A stretch of 64,000 bases of DNA from Erysipelotrichaceae bacterium (GCA_017431825.1 JAFRKI010000001.1:1-64000); one strand, 5' to 3'; positions 48,869-57,843 are shown, counted from the stretch's first letter. The notes: a model not told the origin generated them from the letters alone. Program-made: numbers and translations.

Positions 48869-49185
48869 TTCTTTTTTCTGCTTTCCAGATCTTTCGCTAT
48901 GGCTTTGATCAGTTCATAGCACAGTTCAGGATCATCGATATCGGCCACCAGCATTTCCCTGGCTCCTTCATAAGGAATATCCCTGTCCATTTCGATATTC
49001 CTTTCTTTTAAAAGACCAAGGGCACTTTCCGTGGCTTTTAAAAGGAAGCGGTCATCATAGATACCGCCTACTGCTTTACCGTCAGAATAAAGGATATATT
49101 CGCCCATCATGGAACGGCAGGAAAACTCATCCAGAGGACTGAGCCGTTCCAGTACATAATCCAGGTATTCCTTATCCGAAGCCAT
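48865..49185 (-). CDS. TfoX N-terminal domain protein
   Basis: 106 residues. It matches the TfoX_N pattern: YLDYVLERLSPLDEFSCRSMMGEYILYSDGKAVGGIYDDRFLLKATE. Proteobacterial TfoX/Sxy controls competence, but short stand-alone Gram-positive versions have no proven role. It is part of the operon beginning with the lipoprotein at 49700 (5-nt gap) and is coupled to the Nudix gene. Confidence 0.85.
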   Translation of the reverse strand: MASDKEYLDYVLERLSPLDEFSCRSMMGEYILYSDGKAVGGIYDDRFLLKATESALGLLKERNIEMDRDIPYEGAREMLVADIDDPELCYELIKAIAKDLESRKKK

Positions 49186-49190
49186 CTATT

Positions 49191-49700
49191 CTACTCCTTA
49201 TAGAAGGTCACATCAAAGAACTGGTCGCCGTCCTTGAAGAGGAAAGGAATGCTTTCCGGAGTAACGATGTCCACACCTACCGTTCCGGTCCTGCCGTCTT
49301 CGGAGGCGATACCCATGTCAAAGACCTTTACGTACTGCTCACCATCAACATCCAGCTTTATCTCCAGTTCATGAGCCACATCGTATCTGATCGGCATGCT
49401 GCCATGAGGAGGCAGGTCGCCAGATAAGAAGGTATATGTTCCTTCGTATTCGCCTTCCGGCAGTTCAAAGAGATCCGTAATGCCGGATCCGACGTAGATC
49501 TTTATGCTTTCACCGTCACCGTTGAAGGTCAGCGTTCCGTAATCGGAAATAAAGACGCCGTCATGGGCAGCCGGGGCCGGAGTATCCGGTTCATAAGGAT
49601 AGTTGTCCTTTTCATCAATGCCGGTACAGGCCGTGCACAGCAGTGCCAGCAGGCCTATCAGCAGCAGCTTTCCGATTCTTTTCTCTGCGGTCTTTTTCAT
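49191..49700 (-). CDS. Hypothetical lipoprotein
   Basis: 169 residues. Basic start (MKKTAEKRIGK), hydrophobic core, and lipobox-like LLCTAC, then a proline-rich spacer and a beta-rich domain (GVFISDYGTLTFNGDGESIKIYVGSG, FLFKDGDQFFDVTFYKE). The start is ATG 49700, with AAGGAG upstream; the longer frame has none. It may be a surface sensor or binding protein. First gene of a seven-gene leftward operon that ends at 45316. Confidence 0.75.
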   Translation of the reverse strand: MKKTAEKRIGKLLLIGLLALLCTACTGIDEKDNYPYEPDTPAPAAHDGVFISDYGTLTFNGDGESIKIYVGSGITDLFELPEGEYEGTYTFLSGDLPPHGSMPIRYDVAHELEIKLDVDGEQYVKVFDMGIASEDGRTGTVGVDIVTPESIPFLFKDGDQFFDVTFYKE

Positions 49701-49824
49701 GGTGTTGCTCCTTTTCTTCCTTACGATACTCTTCTGGCGTTTTTTCATATCACGTCACATTAAGTCACATACAGGAACAGGTTATCTTAAATAACTCTAC
49801 TTTATAATTTTACTATACAGGTTT

Positions 49825-49886
49825 CATAATTAGAATATTATGATATGCCCTGTATTTTGACACCTCAGCTTTATGAGTCTTATCAT
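49825..49886 (+). promoter_or_regulatory. Promoter and inverted repeat upstream of the DUF4230 gene
   Basis: TTGACA (49857-49862), 18-nt spacer, TATCAT (49881-49886). Upstream, CATAAT-tagaat-ATTATG (49825-49842) is an inverted repeat that could be an operator shared with the divergent lipoprotein operon. GTCACAT also occurs twice nearby (49754-49770). Confidence 0.6.
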
Positions 49887-49914
49887 AAATAGGTAAAGAC
49901 AAGGAGGATATGCT

Positions 49915-50505
49915 ATGAAAAAACTTCTTAACATACTCATAGGGATACTGCTTGGCGGCATCCTCATGTTCTGCTACATAAAGTACTTCCCGACGACTCC
50001 AAAAACGCCGAAAGTTTCGGCCATAGACTTTGAAGGCAAGATAAACGAAATCGGCGAGCTTTCAACTGCCGAATACGTCTATTCGATCACCCAGGTAGCC
50101 GATAAGGACAAACTGACGGTCTTAGGCATCAAGATACCGTTTACCGAGAGTAAGATCATCTACGGCTATTCCGGTACCATCAAAGCCGGTGTCGACTTCA
50201 CCCAGATAAAGATCACAGCTGATGAAAGTTCCAAAGAGATAAAAGTCAAAATGCCTGATGCCAGGATCCTGAGCAATGAGCTCGATCAGGACAGCCTGAT
50301 CATCTATGACGAAAGGAACTCCATCTTCAACCAGTTTTCCTTTGAGGACATGAATGCCTCCCAGGCCGAACTTAAGGCTACGGCTGAAACTGCAGCCATT
50401 GAAAGAGATATTCTGGGCATAGCCAAGGAGAATGCCAAAACGATAATCGAAAAGACCATCCGGGGCCTCTTTGAAGATGAGGAATACAGGATAGTATTTG
50501 AATAG
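49915..50505 (+). CDS. DUF4230 membrane-anchored protein
   Basis: 196 residues. One N-terminal helix (LLNILIGILLGGILMFCYI), then an outside domain with the DUF4230 pattern: LSTAEYVYSITQVAD, IIYGYSGTIKAGVDFTQI, IKVKMPDARILSNELD, and a helical end with KENAKTIIEKTIRGLF. The family resembles stomatin-like membrane proteins in architecture, but no function is known. Strong AAGGAGG ribosome site; monocistronic with a terminator. Confidence 0.88.
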   Translation: MKKLLNILIGILLGGILMFCYIKYFPTTPKTPKVSAIDFEGKINEIGELSTAEYVYSITQVADKDKLTVLGIKIPFTESKIIYGYSGTIKAGVDFTQIKITADESSKEIKVKMPDARILSNELDQDSLIIYDERNSIFNQFSFEDMNASQAELKATAETAAIERDILGIAKENAKTIIEKTIRGLFEDEEYRIVFE

Positions 50506-50528
50506 GATCAGTGATCATTGACCATTAT

Positions 50529-50552
50529 AAAACCTCCATACGGAGGTTTTTT
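50529..50552. terminator. Bidirectional terminator
   Basis: AAAACCTCC-atac-GGAGGTTTT plus T-tract, between the converging DUF4230 and aldo/keto reductase genes. Confidence 0.88.
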
Positions 50553-51663
50553 ATTCCATGTTACGGCACTTTTCCAGTAAGGATATGATCGGCAGGTGCT
50601 GCGGACAGGCACCTTCACACTGGCCGCACTGTACACAATCTGAAGCCTTGCCTCTTCCTTCGGTAACGATCACATATTCCCTCTTGGTACGGAATTCCGG
50701 TGAACCCTTACGGCGGTTTTCAACAGCAAAGATCTCCGGTATCGGAATGTTCATCGGACAGCCTTCGGTACAGTAATGGCAGGCCGTACAGGCTATCGAC
50801 CTGTCTTCGTCGATGGCTTTTCTTACTCTTTCGATAACTTCCTTTTCATGATCATCCAGAGGTCTGAAGTCCTTCATGTAGCTGAGGTTGTCTTGCATCT
50901 GTTCAAAGCTGCTCATTCCGCTTAAAACGACCAGGATGTTATCGAGGCTTGCCACGTATCTGATGGCCCAGGAAGAATAGGACATGCCGTTATCCTCTTC
51001 ATCGAATATCGCTTTGGCAGCAGGTATCGGATCTGCCAGGATTCCGCCTTTTACCGGTTCCATGACGACCACCGGCTTGCCGTTGGCCTTGCATATCTCG
51101 TAGTTTATCCGTGAATTGACACCCGGATTCTCCCAGTCCGCATAGTTTATCTGCAGCTGCACGAAATCCACATCCGGATGCTTGTCGAGCATTTCCTTAA
51201 GCAGATCCGGATCGCCATGGAAAGAGAATCCGTAATGTCTGATAAGACCCTTTTCCTTGAGTTCCTTCACATAGTCCCAGATATGGTATTCGTCATACTT
51301 CTGATAATTGCTTCTTTGGATGGCGTGGAGAAGATAGTAATCGAAATAGCCGGCACCGGTCCTTTCAAGACTTGTCAGGAATTCCTGCTTGGCCGTTTCC
51401 TCGTCTTTTATCTCTCCTGAACACATCAGCTTGGTAGCCAGCGTATATGAATCACGAGGATGTCTGTCGACAAGGGCCTTCTTGATGGCTTCTTCCGATC
51501 CGGAATAGACGAAGGCCGTATCGAAGTAGGTACCTCCGGCTTCCAGAAAAGCATCAGCCATCCTGCTGACCTGTTCAACATCGATCTCTCCGTTTTCAGA
51601 TTTCGGCAGACGCATCAGACCGAAACCGAGTTTCATCCTGTTGTTTGTTGAATAATTATCCAT
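50551..51663 (-). CDS. Aldo/keto reductase with C-terminal 4Fe-4S domain
   Basis: 370 residues. The N-terminal AKR barrel (1-270) has LGFGLMRLP, DTAFVYSGSEEAIKKAL, YYLLHAIQ and the NADPH-binding end VLSGMSSFEQMQDNL. The C-terminal part has two ferredoxin-type cysteine sets (CTACHYCTEGCPMNIPIPEIF near 290 and CVQCGQCEGACPQHLPII near 345). Such fused reductases are common in anaerobes and probably move electrons between NAD(P)H, a carbonyl and ferredoxin. Substrate unknown. AAGGAG ribosome site. Confidence 0.93.
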   Translation of the reverse strand: MDNYSTNNRMKLGFGLMRLPKSENGEIDVEQVSRMADAFLEAGGTYFDTAFVYSGSEEAIKKALVDRHPRDSYTLATKLMCSGEIKDEETAKQEFLTSLERTGAGYFDYYLLHAIQRSNYQKYDEYHIWDYVKELKEKGLIRHYGFSFHGDPDLLKEMLDKHPDVDFVQLQINYADWENPGVNSRINYEICKANGKPVVVMEPVKGGILADPIPAAKAIFDEEDNGMSYSSWAIRYVASLDNILVVLSGMSSFEQMQDNLSYMKDFRPLDDHEKEVIERVRKAIDEDRSIACTACHYCTEGCPMNIPIPEIFAVENRRKGSPEFRTKREYVIVTEGRGKASDCVQCGQCEGACPQHLPIISLLEKCRNME

Positions 51664-51704
51664 AACATATGCTCCTTACCTATATTCTATCCGTATCTCA
51701 CAGT

Positions 51705-52220
51705 TTATTCAAAAAGCAGGTAACTTATGATAAGCACCGTACTTAGAAGGATGAACTGCTCATAAGCCACGGCACCCATCGAATCCATGAACAGGAAGGC
51801 ATCGATCACAAAGATCCCGAGAAAGATGCTCATCATGATCCTGCCTTTCCTTTCGTTTTTTAGCCGGTATTTATATATGTTCAACAGACATACGATATTC
51901 ACCAATGAGAATGATATGTAGGCACAGATCTCATGGAGATTACTGAAAAGATCGCCTCTTCCTGAAGTATAGGGAAAAAGCGCCCCGATGATGGGACCAA
52001 GCACCGCCAGAAGGATGTATTTTCTGTTGTACTGTCCAGTGACCGTATATAGATTGAAACTGAGCAGAATGCACATGCAGAAGACTGCCGCATATCCGCC
52101 AAAAGAACTACTCAGCATGGAGTAGTTCTCTTTAAACGGATCAAGGATAAGTGTCAGTACCAGAAGATATATGATATTGGCGATGATGCTTATCCCGTAC
52201 TGTTTTCTGTTTCTGATCAT
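51705..52220 (-). CDS. Hypothetical five-helix membrane protein
   Basis: 171 residues with about five membrane helices (IIANIIYLLVLTLIL, YAAVFCMCILLSFNLYTV, YILLAVLGPIIGALFPY, ICAYISFSLVNIVCLLNIY, IFVIDAFLFMD). It resembles DUF998-type small membrane proteins, but no clear family match is visible. It follows the Cys-repeat membrane protein by 9 nt without a good ribosome site, so it is probably made by coupling. Role unknown. Confidence 0.7.
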   Translation of the reverse strand: MIRNRKQYGISIIANIIYLLVLTLILDPFKENYSMLSSSFGGYAAVFCMCILLSFNLYTVTGQYNRKYILLAVLGPIIGALFPYTSGRGDLFSNLHEICAYISFSLVNIVCLLNIYKYRLKNERKGRIMMSIFLGIFVIDAFLFMDSMGAVAYEQFILLSTVLIISYLLFE

Positions 52221-52229
52221 CTATGAATA

Positions 52230-53909
52230 TCAGTTCTTCTTTACGATATCGGATACCACATCGACGATATCCTTGCCGGCCTTGACACCGCTCACTTCCT
52301 CATGAGCACCGGATTCCTCATCGATGGCAGCTTTTATCGAATCCACATCATCCACGAGACCTGCGATATCAGCTACCTTGTCAAGTCCCAGAATGGAGGC
52401 GATATCGCCGATAACGGTCGCTGTTTCGCTTACGCCCATTTCTCCTTCTTCAATGGTCGTCTTGATGTCTCTGCCGGAAGTATAGACGTTCACTATCGTT
52501 GAAATGCCCGGAATGCCCAATGCATCTGCGATCTTTCCGAAATTATCCAGCGTTGCATCTGATTTGATATCCGGTTTCAGGATCGGCAGTATCAGCCTTA
52601 CCAGAGCGGAATAATCAGCTTTGCCGAACGGCACATAACTGATTATCTTTTTGTCTTTGACCATCTTATCGAGTTTCTTTTTCTTTTCGTCGATTATCTC
52701 CTGAGCGACTACCAGACCGAAACTGCTGTCCTTGAGTTCTTCTTCTTTCTTCAGGCCAAGTATCTCATCGAGCCTTTCCTCACTAAGGATATCGGCAATT
52801 ATGAGATCAGGTTCCTTTTCCTTGACGTCCTTGGCGATATCGACGTATTCACCGTTTTCTATCTTCAGATAGCTCTGCTTCTTGAGCAGTTCCACCAGCT
52901 TTTCATCCCTGGTGGCAGTCAGGATGGTCTTGGTTTCAAAGGAAGGCTTTATGGCTTCCTTTGTCACTTCTTCAACAAGTTTCTTTCCCAGTCTGCCTGT
53001 TTTTCTCAGGAAGAATAAAAGAGCGCCAAGGATCGTGATCCCGCCCAGTCCGCCTAGTATTATCGGTAACAGACTCTTTTTCGGAATGGCTTCTTCAAGC
53101 CTGTCTCCGCAGGTCTTGCATATCTTTACCTCAAGGCCTTCCGTAAAGTATCCGGCTTCCTTTTCAACGGTCCATTCATCCGGGTAATCATGTCCGAGCT
53201 TTTCTATCGTTTCCTGGACCGTTTCATTGCACCTCTTACAGACGGCTTCCTTCAGACCGTCTTCGGTGCAGGTAGCTTCCTTGATGACGGTAAATTCATC
53301 GACGTCATGCCCAAGAGCCGGGAAGATCTCCTCTACCGTATCGCCACAGCGTTTGCAGACGCCTTTCTTGTAGCCGTCTTCAGTACAGGTAGCTTCCTTT
53401 TCTTCATATTCGACTTTGTGTCCCAAAGCATCAATGGCTTTGGTATAACTGTCACCGCATCTGGAACAGGTGTAGGTCTTTTCTCCATCTTCCGTGCAGG
53501 TAGCTTCCTTGGTAACTTTGGATTTATATTTGTGTCCCAGAGCAGGGATCGGTACGCCCTGAGTTGTTCCGCATCTTGAACATTCCAGCATCTGAAAACC
53601 GTCTTTCGTACAGGTCGCTTTGGTATTGCTTACAACGATACTGAAATCATGCCCAAGGGCAGGTATGGTTGCTATAAAATCAAGACCGCATTCTTGACAG
53701 ACTACAACGCATGTAGCGCTGTTCGTACAGTCAGGAAAGCAGTCGCTGGTCGCCATGCAATAAGTAACGTGATGACAATTAGGACATTCCAGTCTTATCA
53801 TATCTCCGGCATTTATTGCATGGACATGCTCACAGTTATGTATCAGCGCATATGAAAAAGTACTGACAAGCAGCATCACTGTCAGCAGTACTTTAAATAT
53901 TCTTTTCAT
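52230..53909 (-). CDS. Membrane protein with extracellular Cys-repeat domain and receiver-like cytoplasmic domain
   Basis: 559 residues. Signal peptide 1-32; Cys-rich N-terminal part 42-75 (CPNC...CVVVCQEC); then five repeats (98-126, 136-164, 172-201, 211-240, 250-278), each with ATCTEDG, a CxxC pair and, except the last, a final LGH. One membrane helix at 279-301 leads to a 258-residue cytoplasmic part. Its 327-440 stretch (ILTATRDEKLVELLKK, EPDLIIADILS, VPFGKADYSALVRLILPIL) resembles a response-regulator receiver, with Asp373 as the candidate site. Repeats could bind zinc or be redox active. It begins at the stop of the nucleotidase gene. No known family recognised. Confidence 0.75.
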   Translation of the reverse strand: MKRIFKVLLTVMLLVSTFSYALIHNCEHVHAINAGDMIRLECPNCHHVTYCMATSDCFPDCTNSATCVVVCQECGLDFIATIPALGHDFSIVVSNTKATCTKDGFQMLECSRCGTTQGVPIPALGHKYKSKVTKEATCTEDGEKTYTCSRCGDSYTKAIDALGHKVEYEEKEATCTEDGYKKGVCKRCGDTVEEIFPALGHDVDEFTVIKEATCTEDGLKEAVCKRCNETVQETIEKLGHDYPDEWTVEKEAGYFTEGLEVKICKTCGDRLEEAIPKKSLLPIILGGLGGITILGALLFFLRKTGRLGKKLVEEVTKEAIKPSFETKTILTATRDEKLVELLKKQSYLKIENGEYVDIAKDVKEKEPDLIIADILSEERLDEILGLKKEEELKDSSFGLVVAQEIIDEKKKKLDKMVKDKKIISYVPFGKADYSALVRLILPILKPDIKSDATLDNFGKIADALGIPGISTIVNVYTSGRDIKTTIEEGEMGVSETATVIGDIASILGLDKVADIAGLVDDVDSIKAAIDEESGAHEEVSGVKAGKDIVDVVSDIVKKN

Positions 53910-55414
53910 CAGTCGATGACCTCAAGACGCCCGTCCAGATCAAAGCCCAGATGTTTATTGTTTTCGAAGTATTCAAGCAGTGTTTCGACGTCACTGGTCG
54001 TCAAAACAGCCGGATCACCGTTTTCTTTGACTTCATCGTATGTCAGATTGAAGAAATCAGGCAGATTGTTATAGTGGAACTCCTGGATACCTACGACATA
54101 TACATTGTCATCCCTGATGTCTTCGCCGTTGAGTTTGCATTCCAGCAGTTCGTGTTTGGACTTGGAATATACGACGTGCATGCCCTTGGACAGCTGATAG
54201 AACTCGGTATGATCACCCAGCCAGGCTTCATCGCGGTAAATGTGCAGCAGTGCCTTCTTCAGCTGGGCACCGGTCATCTTAACACCATACGATTTGCCAT
54301 CATACGGATAACATTCCGTAAAATCCTGGAAGGTTACGATCGGTCCCATATGATATTTCCTGACTGATCCCGATCCCATGAAAAAGAGATCGACAGCCAG
54401 GCTTTCCTTCATGGCATCCGCAAAGACACCGCCCAGTTCCGTCTGCATCCATCTGTCTGGATGGGTCAGTTCATAGTCAAAGTTGGCGATGACCTTGGCA
54501 TATTTGAGATCGGTCTTGGCCTTGATGGAATCAATCAGTTCCTCGATCCTTTCGTCTCGCGGACAGGTCTCTTCATTGATAGGCACGGCCTTCCATTTAT
54601 AGGAATCGATGCAGTTGTTGTCGGTATCGATGATCAGGTCGAAACGTCCGATCTGGTCCGTACCGGTACCGGCCTGAACGATCACGACGTTGTTGACGAT
54701 GGCCGGTTCATCGATAAAGGTATGCGAATGTCCGCCGACGATGATATCGATGCCCCAGGCCGGATCCAGCAGTGCTGCCAGTTTCTTGTCTTCTTCAAAA
54801 CCGATATGGGTAAGAAGAACGGTCAGGTCGATATCAAGTCCGTTATAGGCATTACAGATCTTGCCGACTTCCTTGGCAGCATCTTCGATGCCGATGAAGG
54901 AACCGATGATGCTTTCACCCTTGGTCTGGGAGATGACGTCTTCGGTCAGGATACCGATAAATAGTATCTTCATGCCGTCGATCTCCATAATGTAGTGCGG
55001 CTTGAAAAGTCTGGTTTCATTGCCCTTGATGTACAGATTGGCATTGATGATCGGGAAAGTAGCCATCTTTTCCAGGAACAGCAGATGAGCCACACCGTAA
55101 TCGGTCTCGTGGTTTCCCAGCGTTACGATATCCGGTGCCAGCAGGTTGACGATCTGGATCGTGGAAAGGCCGTGGAACTCGGAGTCGATTACCGATCCTC
55201 TGAACATATCGCCGGCTATGGCATAGATGACGTTCGGATCTTTGTTACGGCATTTGGTCAGATAACCCGACAGCATGGATACGCCGCCCGTCAGTTTCTT
55301 TTCCACATGATCGGCCAGGAAGTCGCCGTGCATGTCGTTGGAATGCAGCAGCGTTATCTTCTTGTATCGGTTGGGATTCTCCTCTTCGCTTTCCAGTTTC
55401 TTGTATTCTTCCAT
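53909..55414 (-). CDS. 5'-nucleotidase/metallophosphatase (UshA family) without signal peptide
   Basis: 501 residues. N-terminal metallophosphoesterase: LLHSNDMHGDF, GDMFRGS, LGNHETDYG, IVGGHSHTF. The C-terminal 5'-nucleotidase domain (GGVFADAMKESLAVDLFFMGSGSVRK...YDGKSYGVKMTGAQLKKALLH) is complete. Most relatives are exported, but this one starts MEEYKKLESEEENPNRYKK with no signal peptide, so it probably acts in the cytoplasm on nucleotides or related phosphoesters. Strong AAAGGAG site; operon with the lipoprotein at 56397 upstream and the Cys-repeat protein downstream. Confidence 0.92.
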   Translation of the reverse strand: MEEYKKLESEEENPNRYKKITLLHSNDMHGDFLADHVEKKLTGGVSMLSGYLTKCRNKDPNVIYAIAGDMFRGSVIDSEFHGLSTIQIVNLLAPDIVTLGNHETDYGVAHLLFLEKMATFPIINANLYIKGNETRLFKPHYIMEIDGMKILFIGILTEDVISQTKGESIIGSFIGIEDAAKEVGKICNAYNGLDIDLTVLLTHIGFEEDKKLAALLDPAWGIDIIVGGHSHTFIDEPAIVNNVVIVQAGTGTDQIGRFDLIIDTDNNCIDSYKWKAVPINEETCPRDERIEELIDSIKAKTDLKYAKVIANFDYELTHPDRWMQTELGGVFADAMKESLAVDLFFMGSGSVRKYHMGPIVTFQDFTECYPYDGKSYGVKMTGAQLKKALLHIYRDEAWLGDHTEFYQLSKGMHVVYSKSKHELLECKLNGEDIRDDNVYVVGIQEFHYNNLPDFFNLTYDEVKENGDPAVLTTSDVETLLEYFENNKHLGFDLDGRLEVID

Positions 55415-55428
55415 ATTAAGCTCCTTTC

Positions 55429-56397
55429 CTACTTCACTTTATCTTTTACTTCTTCATAGAAGCTGATCATGCCCTTAATGAATCCGTCCCGGAACTCATC
55501 ATAGTTTTCCGGGTGCTTGGTGCCCATGGCATCCAGACGGGAATTCTCTTCGGATTCAAAGCCGAGGGCCATCTGGAACCATTCGCAGTCATTGTAGTTT
55601 TCAGCCGCTTCATCATAGTCATACCAGGTGATGATATCGTATTTCTCAAGAAGCTCATCGAGCCAGGAAGGATCGATGTATTCTTCATCGAGATGCCCGT
55701 AGACATAGACTTCTTCCGGATCGTAGTATTCTCCGCTTACGGATTTTATCCTGATGCTGAAATTATTGCTGTCAGCCCTGTCGGTCTTATAGACGAAAAG
55801 ACTGTAATAATCGCTTCCCGAAGCGCCCTGCTGCTTGAAATCGGCCATGCAGGAATCGACTTTGCCCGGCAGTCCCTGAGCGATGATCTTTTCCCTGGCT
55901 TCATCCTTCAGCTTTGAAACGACAGGTCCAAGCAGCGCTTCCATGTCCCCTTCAAAATCCCTGAAACCATCAGGATAGACATTAGAACCGTGGGCACTGC
56001 AACTTTCGCCTTCCGCAAAGCTGAAGCTTAAGGAGAAACTGTCGCCGTCATCGACGTATTCGGCATATTTGGAAAAACCGTCCCACTGATAGACCTTATG
56101 CTTGAGATAAAGTTCTTTCAGCTGTACCAGAAGCTCATCATCGATCTCGGTGCTGAGCTCACCGTAATTGTTGTCCATGGCTTCATAGGTAAAGACGCCT
56201 TTATATATCTGATAACTGTAATTGTTTCCTCCTATCGTACCGTCATAGGAATAATAAAAACCGACCAGATCAGATTCATTGGGCCTGGCCCTTTTGCCTA
56301 AACCGTTACTTCCTTTGACTCCCAGAGGATTGCTGCAACCAAATAAAGAAAACATGATCAGTATGACTCCTAATGAAATGATTTTTACCTTTTTCAT
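55429..56397 (-). CDS. Hypothetical lipoprotein with internal repeat
   Basis: 322 residues. Signal peptide with lipobox LFGC (Cys21). Two distantly related units (about 90-165 and 235-320) share the order Y.I..W/F, a run of charged residues, D...F.L...F, and an A.G..P..F/Y.EFR ending in a helix. No family is named. It is the first gene of the nucleotidase operon. ATG 56397 has no ribosome site; TACAAT on the same strand ends 7 nt upstream, so the mRNA would be leaderless or nearly so. It is divergent from a similar lipoprotein only 23 bp away. Confidence 0.75.
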   Translation of the reverse strand: MKKVKIISLGVILIMFSLFGCSNPLGVKGSNGLGKRARPNESDLVGFYYSYDGTIGGNNYSYQIYKGVFTYEAMDNNYGELSTEIDDELLVQLKELYLKHKVYQWDGFSKYAEYVDDGDSFSLSFSFAEGESCSAHGSNVYPDGFRDFEGDMEALLGPVVSKLKDEAREKIIAQGLPGKVDSCMADFKQQGASGSDYYSLFVYKTDRADSNNFSIRIKSVSGEYYDPEEVYVYGHLDEEYIDPSWLDELLEKYDIITWYDYDEAAENYNDCEWFQMALGFESEENSRLDAMGTKHPENYDEFRDGFIKGMISFYEEVKDKVK

Positions 56398-56420
56398 TAT
56401 TAATATTGTACTATAAATGT
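56398..56420. promoter_or_regulatory. 23-bp divergent promoter core shared by two lipoprotein genes
   Basis: The start codons of the two divergent genes are 23 bp apart. The near-palindrome TATTGTACTATA provides TACTAT rightward (56409-56414, then 6 nt to ATG 56421) and TACAAT leftward (56410-56405, then 7 nt to ATG 56397). The -10 boxes of both strands share the central GTAC. No Shine-Dalgarno sequence can fit for either start. Confidence 0.5.
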
Positions 56421-57788
56421 ATGAAATTAAGGAAAACTATAATGATCGCATTAATGGGCATGCTTTTGCTTTTAAACGGATGTCATAAGGAGCCAATCGA
56501 TGGAGGAACGACAGACAACAGTGATCCTGATGCACCGAAAAAGATCGAATCCAAGGATCTGGAAAGCTTCCATGCCTGCTTCTATTCAGCTAATCAGTTC
56601 GAAGAGGAACTGACAGGCTTTTATGACATCACCCTTGAAAGGAACGGTGATTCCTTCAATCTGGAAGAGACGGAAAGCTTCATGGTTAAGGAAGTCGTCG
56701 ATAAGGACGTAGCTGACGGCATCTATCAGATAATCGCCAAGTATGATCTTGCTATCCACAACGGTATCGACAAGGTGACGGCAGGCTTGCCGGCGGAATA
56801 TGAACCGACCAGCCTGAATGCCGTTTTTGCCAGCAAGGAAAAGATCTATTTCCGTTATAACGGCGATCCGGAGGCCGAATGGACCAGAGAACTGGTGGAG
56901 TACGTAAGGGACGTCTTCGTAAAGAAAGGACATGATGAATTAAAGCCTAAGGAAAAGGCCATCTCCAACTACTTCATTTCTTTCAATTATGACGGTGTAA
57001 GGTACGCTTACTTCACCATTACCGATGCCGAAGGTGATCTGAAGATCGCCCGCAGAGTGAATGAGGGCGATAATGAGATGGATTTCGCTGCAGAGTATCC
57101 CGGTCCATACTACAGTGAAGAACTGCAGGAGATCGTATCCGACTGCCAGCTGGAAAGGTTCCATACCGGCAGCATAGCGGACGTTGATACCACAAAACTG
57201 TACAGCGGCGACTTCTACGAGGTCTACATCGATTATAATGACGGCACCCAGATCTACGGTCATTCCGGTAACAGCAATAAGCTCGATCAGTTCAAAGGCA
57301 TAAAGGATGAGCTCTTCTACCGTCTTGACGCCTTCTTCCCGTACAGCTATAAGTCACTGGTCGGCGAAGGCGAGATCGCCTCGATCAGACAGGTCATCTT
57401 TGACAGCGGCAATCTTGCGGGTGTGGCGTATCTTGGAAGAGTGGAAGGTCCGATAGGAGACGGCATCATCAACGTCATCGAAGGAACGGACTATGAGGAA
57501 TGGAAGTTCCTGACCGTCATTTCCTTTGATAACTATGTGGAGACTGACGGCTTCGACTATTTCCTGATATTGCCGCTGGAAGACAGCTTCTCCCTGATGG
57601 TCTATAATTCAGCTAATAATGAGATCTACCACTCCGACGGTACTCCGATAATACTGTGCTGTAATGCCGATTCCGGCAATGCCAAGATCAGCATATCCGA
57701 CGGCAGTTCTCCGGTGATATTCAATCCGATCATCAAAAACGGCAAGCTGCAGCCGGTAGCCCATGTTTCCGATATCAGTATCTATTAG
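56421..57788 (+). CDS. Hypothetical lipoprotein
   Basis: 455 residues. Signal MKLRKTIMIALMGMLLLLNGC with lipobox LNGC. The body is beta-rich, and one segment (IIAKYDLAIHNGIDKV...FRYNGDPEAEWTRELVEYVRDVF) resembles the repeats of the divergent lipoprotein at 56397. No family is recognised. The start is put at ATG 56421 because it keeps the basic signal N-terminus. ATG 56442 has an AAGGA site 8 nt upstream but would give a signal peptide without Lys or Arg; TTG 56406 is unlikely. Confidence 0.75.
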   Translation: MKLRKTIMIALMGMLLLLNGCHKEPIDGGTTDNSDPDAPKKIESKDLESFHACFYSANQFEEELTGFYDITLERNGDSFNLEETESFMVKEVVDKDVADGIYQIIAKYDLAIHNGIDKVTAGLPAEYEPTSLNAVFASKEKIYFRYNGDPEAEWTRELVEYVRDVFVKKGHDELKPKEKAISNYFISFNYDGVRYAYFTITDAEGDLKIARRVNEGDNEMDFAAEYPGPYYSEELQEIVSDCQLERFHTGSIADVDTTKLYSGDFYEVYIDYNDGTQIYGHSGNSNKLDQFKGIKDELFYRLDAFFPYSYKSLVGEGEIASIRQVIFDSGNLAGVAYLGRVEGPIGDGIINVIEGTDYEEWKFLTVISFDNYVETDGFDYFLILPLEDSFSLMVYNSANNEIYHSDGTPIILCCNADSGNAKISISDGSSPVIFNPIIKNGKLQPVAHVSDISIY

Positions 57789-57797
57789 ACATAAATA

Positions 57798-57828
57798 AGA
57801 CCTCCCGTTATCCGGGAGGTCTTTTTTT
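57798..57828. terminator. Terminator between the lipoprotein and SPFH genes
   Basis: AGACCTCCCG-ttatc-CGGGAGGTCT followed by TTTTTTT on the plus strand; the minus-strand tail is less T-rich. A 10-bp stem. Confidence 0.9.
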
Positions 57829-57843
57829 ATCTGTTTTAAATGA

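Noticed and set aside
53190-53640. Regularly spaced similar DNA segments that suggest a CRISPR-like array
   Set aside because: They encode the ATCTEDG/CxxC/LGH protein repeats in frame; copies diverge at DNA level and there are no unique spacers or cas genes.
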